Source: Rhodospirillaceae bacterium UBA4468 | GTDB lineage: Bacteria > Pseudomonadota > Alphaproteobacteria > Rhodospirillales > Casp-alpha2 | Assembly (NCBI GenBank): GCA_002389385.1 | Contig: DGOK01000007.1 | Coordinates: forward strand, 1 to 24,830 | Direction: 5' to 3' | DNA: 24,830 nt | In this document: piece by piece, positions 24,304 through 24,830 of the stretch | How positions within the stretch are numbered: position 1 is the first letter of the stretch | Layout of the letters: every line of letters begins with the position of its first letter | Translations under genes and position numbers: made by a program | The notes under the pieces: generated by a model | What the model saw: the letters and a program-made list of their open reading frames with translations, nothing else | The model's database searches: none | What the model was told of the DNA's origin: nothing

Positions 24304-24830
24304 ATGATCAAAAATTTTCTTTCACGTTTACAAGGCAAGACGATGACAACCAATGATATGAAGCCTCCGATCGCCGATAAGCGCCCCACCAAAACGACCT
24401 TTCACGGGCACACCCGGGTCGACGATTACGCGTGGCTGAAGGATGAGAATTGGCAGCAAGTGATGCACGAGCCTGACGTGCTGCAGTCAGATATCCGGGC
24501 TTACGTTGAAGCCGAGAACGCGTACACCTGGGCTTGCATGGAAGATACGCAAAAACTCCAACGGACCTTGTTTGCCGAGATGCGCGGACGCATTAAAGAA
24601 GACGACACCACTGTGCCTGATCCCGACGGAAAATATGCATATTATGTACGCTATGTCGAAGGTGGGCAGCACCCAAAATTTTGCCGCACACCTACGTCTG
24701 GAAAAAACGTTGAAGAGATTTTATTGGACGGTGACGTCGAGGCAAAAGACCTGAGCTTCTATAAGATCGGTGCTTTCTCTCATACGTCTGATCACAAAAT
24801 TGCGGCCATCGCCGAAGATAAAAATGGTTC
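24304..24830 (+). CDS. ptrB: Oligopeptidase B (S9 prolyl oligopeptidase family), 5' part
   Basis: The frame is open from the ATG at 24304 to the end of the window (about 175 residues), so the C-terminal alpha/beta-hydrolase domain with the catalytic serine is not included. The visible part is the start of the beta-propeller. It carries typical oligopeptidase B stretches: VDDYAWLKDENWQ near residue 40, AYVEAENAYTW near residue 67, LFAEMRGRIKEDD near residue 91 and a GGQHPKFCRTP near 124. The enzyme cleaves peptides after Lys/Arg. Alternative ATGs exist at 24343 and 24358, which would drop a short N-terminal extension. Confidence 0.85.
   Translation, partial: MIKNFLSRLQGKTMTTNDMKPPIADKRPTKTTFHGHTRVDDYAWLKDENWQQVMHEPDVLQSDIRAYVEAENAYTWACMEDTQKLQRTLFAEMRGRIKEDDTTVPDPDGKYAYYVRYVEGGQHPKFCRTPTSGKNVEEILLDGDVEAKDLSFYKIGAFSHTSDHKIAAIAEDKNG

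Overview
The window looks like chromosomal DNA from a marine-type alphaproteobacterium, most likely related to Rhodospirillales. This rests on gene content: a ChrR/RpoE singlet-oxygen regulator pair, a hopanoid side-chain cluster (hpnIJKL), a TRAP transporter beside an HpsN-type sulfonate dehydrogenase, and short gaps with many ATGA overlaps. It is an inference, since no rRNA or other taxonomic marker is present. No tRNA, rRNA, CRISPR array, insertion sequence, integrase or phage gene was seen. No gene-free stretch exceeds about 300 bases.

Positions 1-3980: a TRAP large permease, an HpsN-like dehydrogenase, a universal stress protein and a ureidoglycolate-lyase-family cupin, all on +. The first two suggest uptake and oxidation of 2,3-dihydroxypropane-1-sulfonate (DHPS).

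Positions 4044-12242: a membrane-lipid and oxidative-stress block. rpoE-chrR (minus) faces a four-gene plus operon: FAD oxidoreductase, DUF1365 protein, cyclopropane-synthase-like methyltransferase and GPH-type transporter. This operon converges on a minus operon of a DUF6134 protein, a short-chain dehydrogenase and a SnoaL-like protein. A good match to the RpoE/ChrR-type promoter (TGATCC, 18 bases, TAAATA) precedes the minus operon. Weaker matches lie in the rpoE/oxidoreductase gap. The block is probably one regulon that remodels fatty acids under singlet oxygen.

Positions 12337-13439: a decaying cluster. It holds a glutathione S-transferase without an intact N-terminal half, an NTF2-like gene with an in-frame stop, and an apparently intact small tautomerase.

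Positions 13482-20382: a lipid headgroup island. A minus pair (CDP-alcohol phosphatidyltransferase, then PhyH dioxygenase) diverges from hpnL-hpnI-hpnJ-hpnK and a second CDP-alcohol phosphatidyltransferase. HpnI, HpnK and HpnJ are known to build glucosaminyl and cyclitol-ether bacteriohopanetetrol. Two phosphatidyltransferases flanking them raise the possibility of a phospho-linked polar lipid made alongside hopanoids, which is the most interesting hypothesis here.

Positions 20393-24830: an isochorismatase-family pseudogene (frameshift plus loss of the catalytic cysteine), a long-form purC, an EamA transporter, a histone-deacetylase-family amidohydrolase, and the 5' part of an oligopeptidase B gene cut by the window edge.
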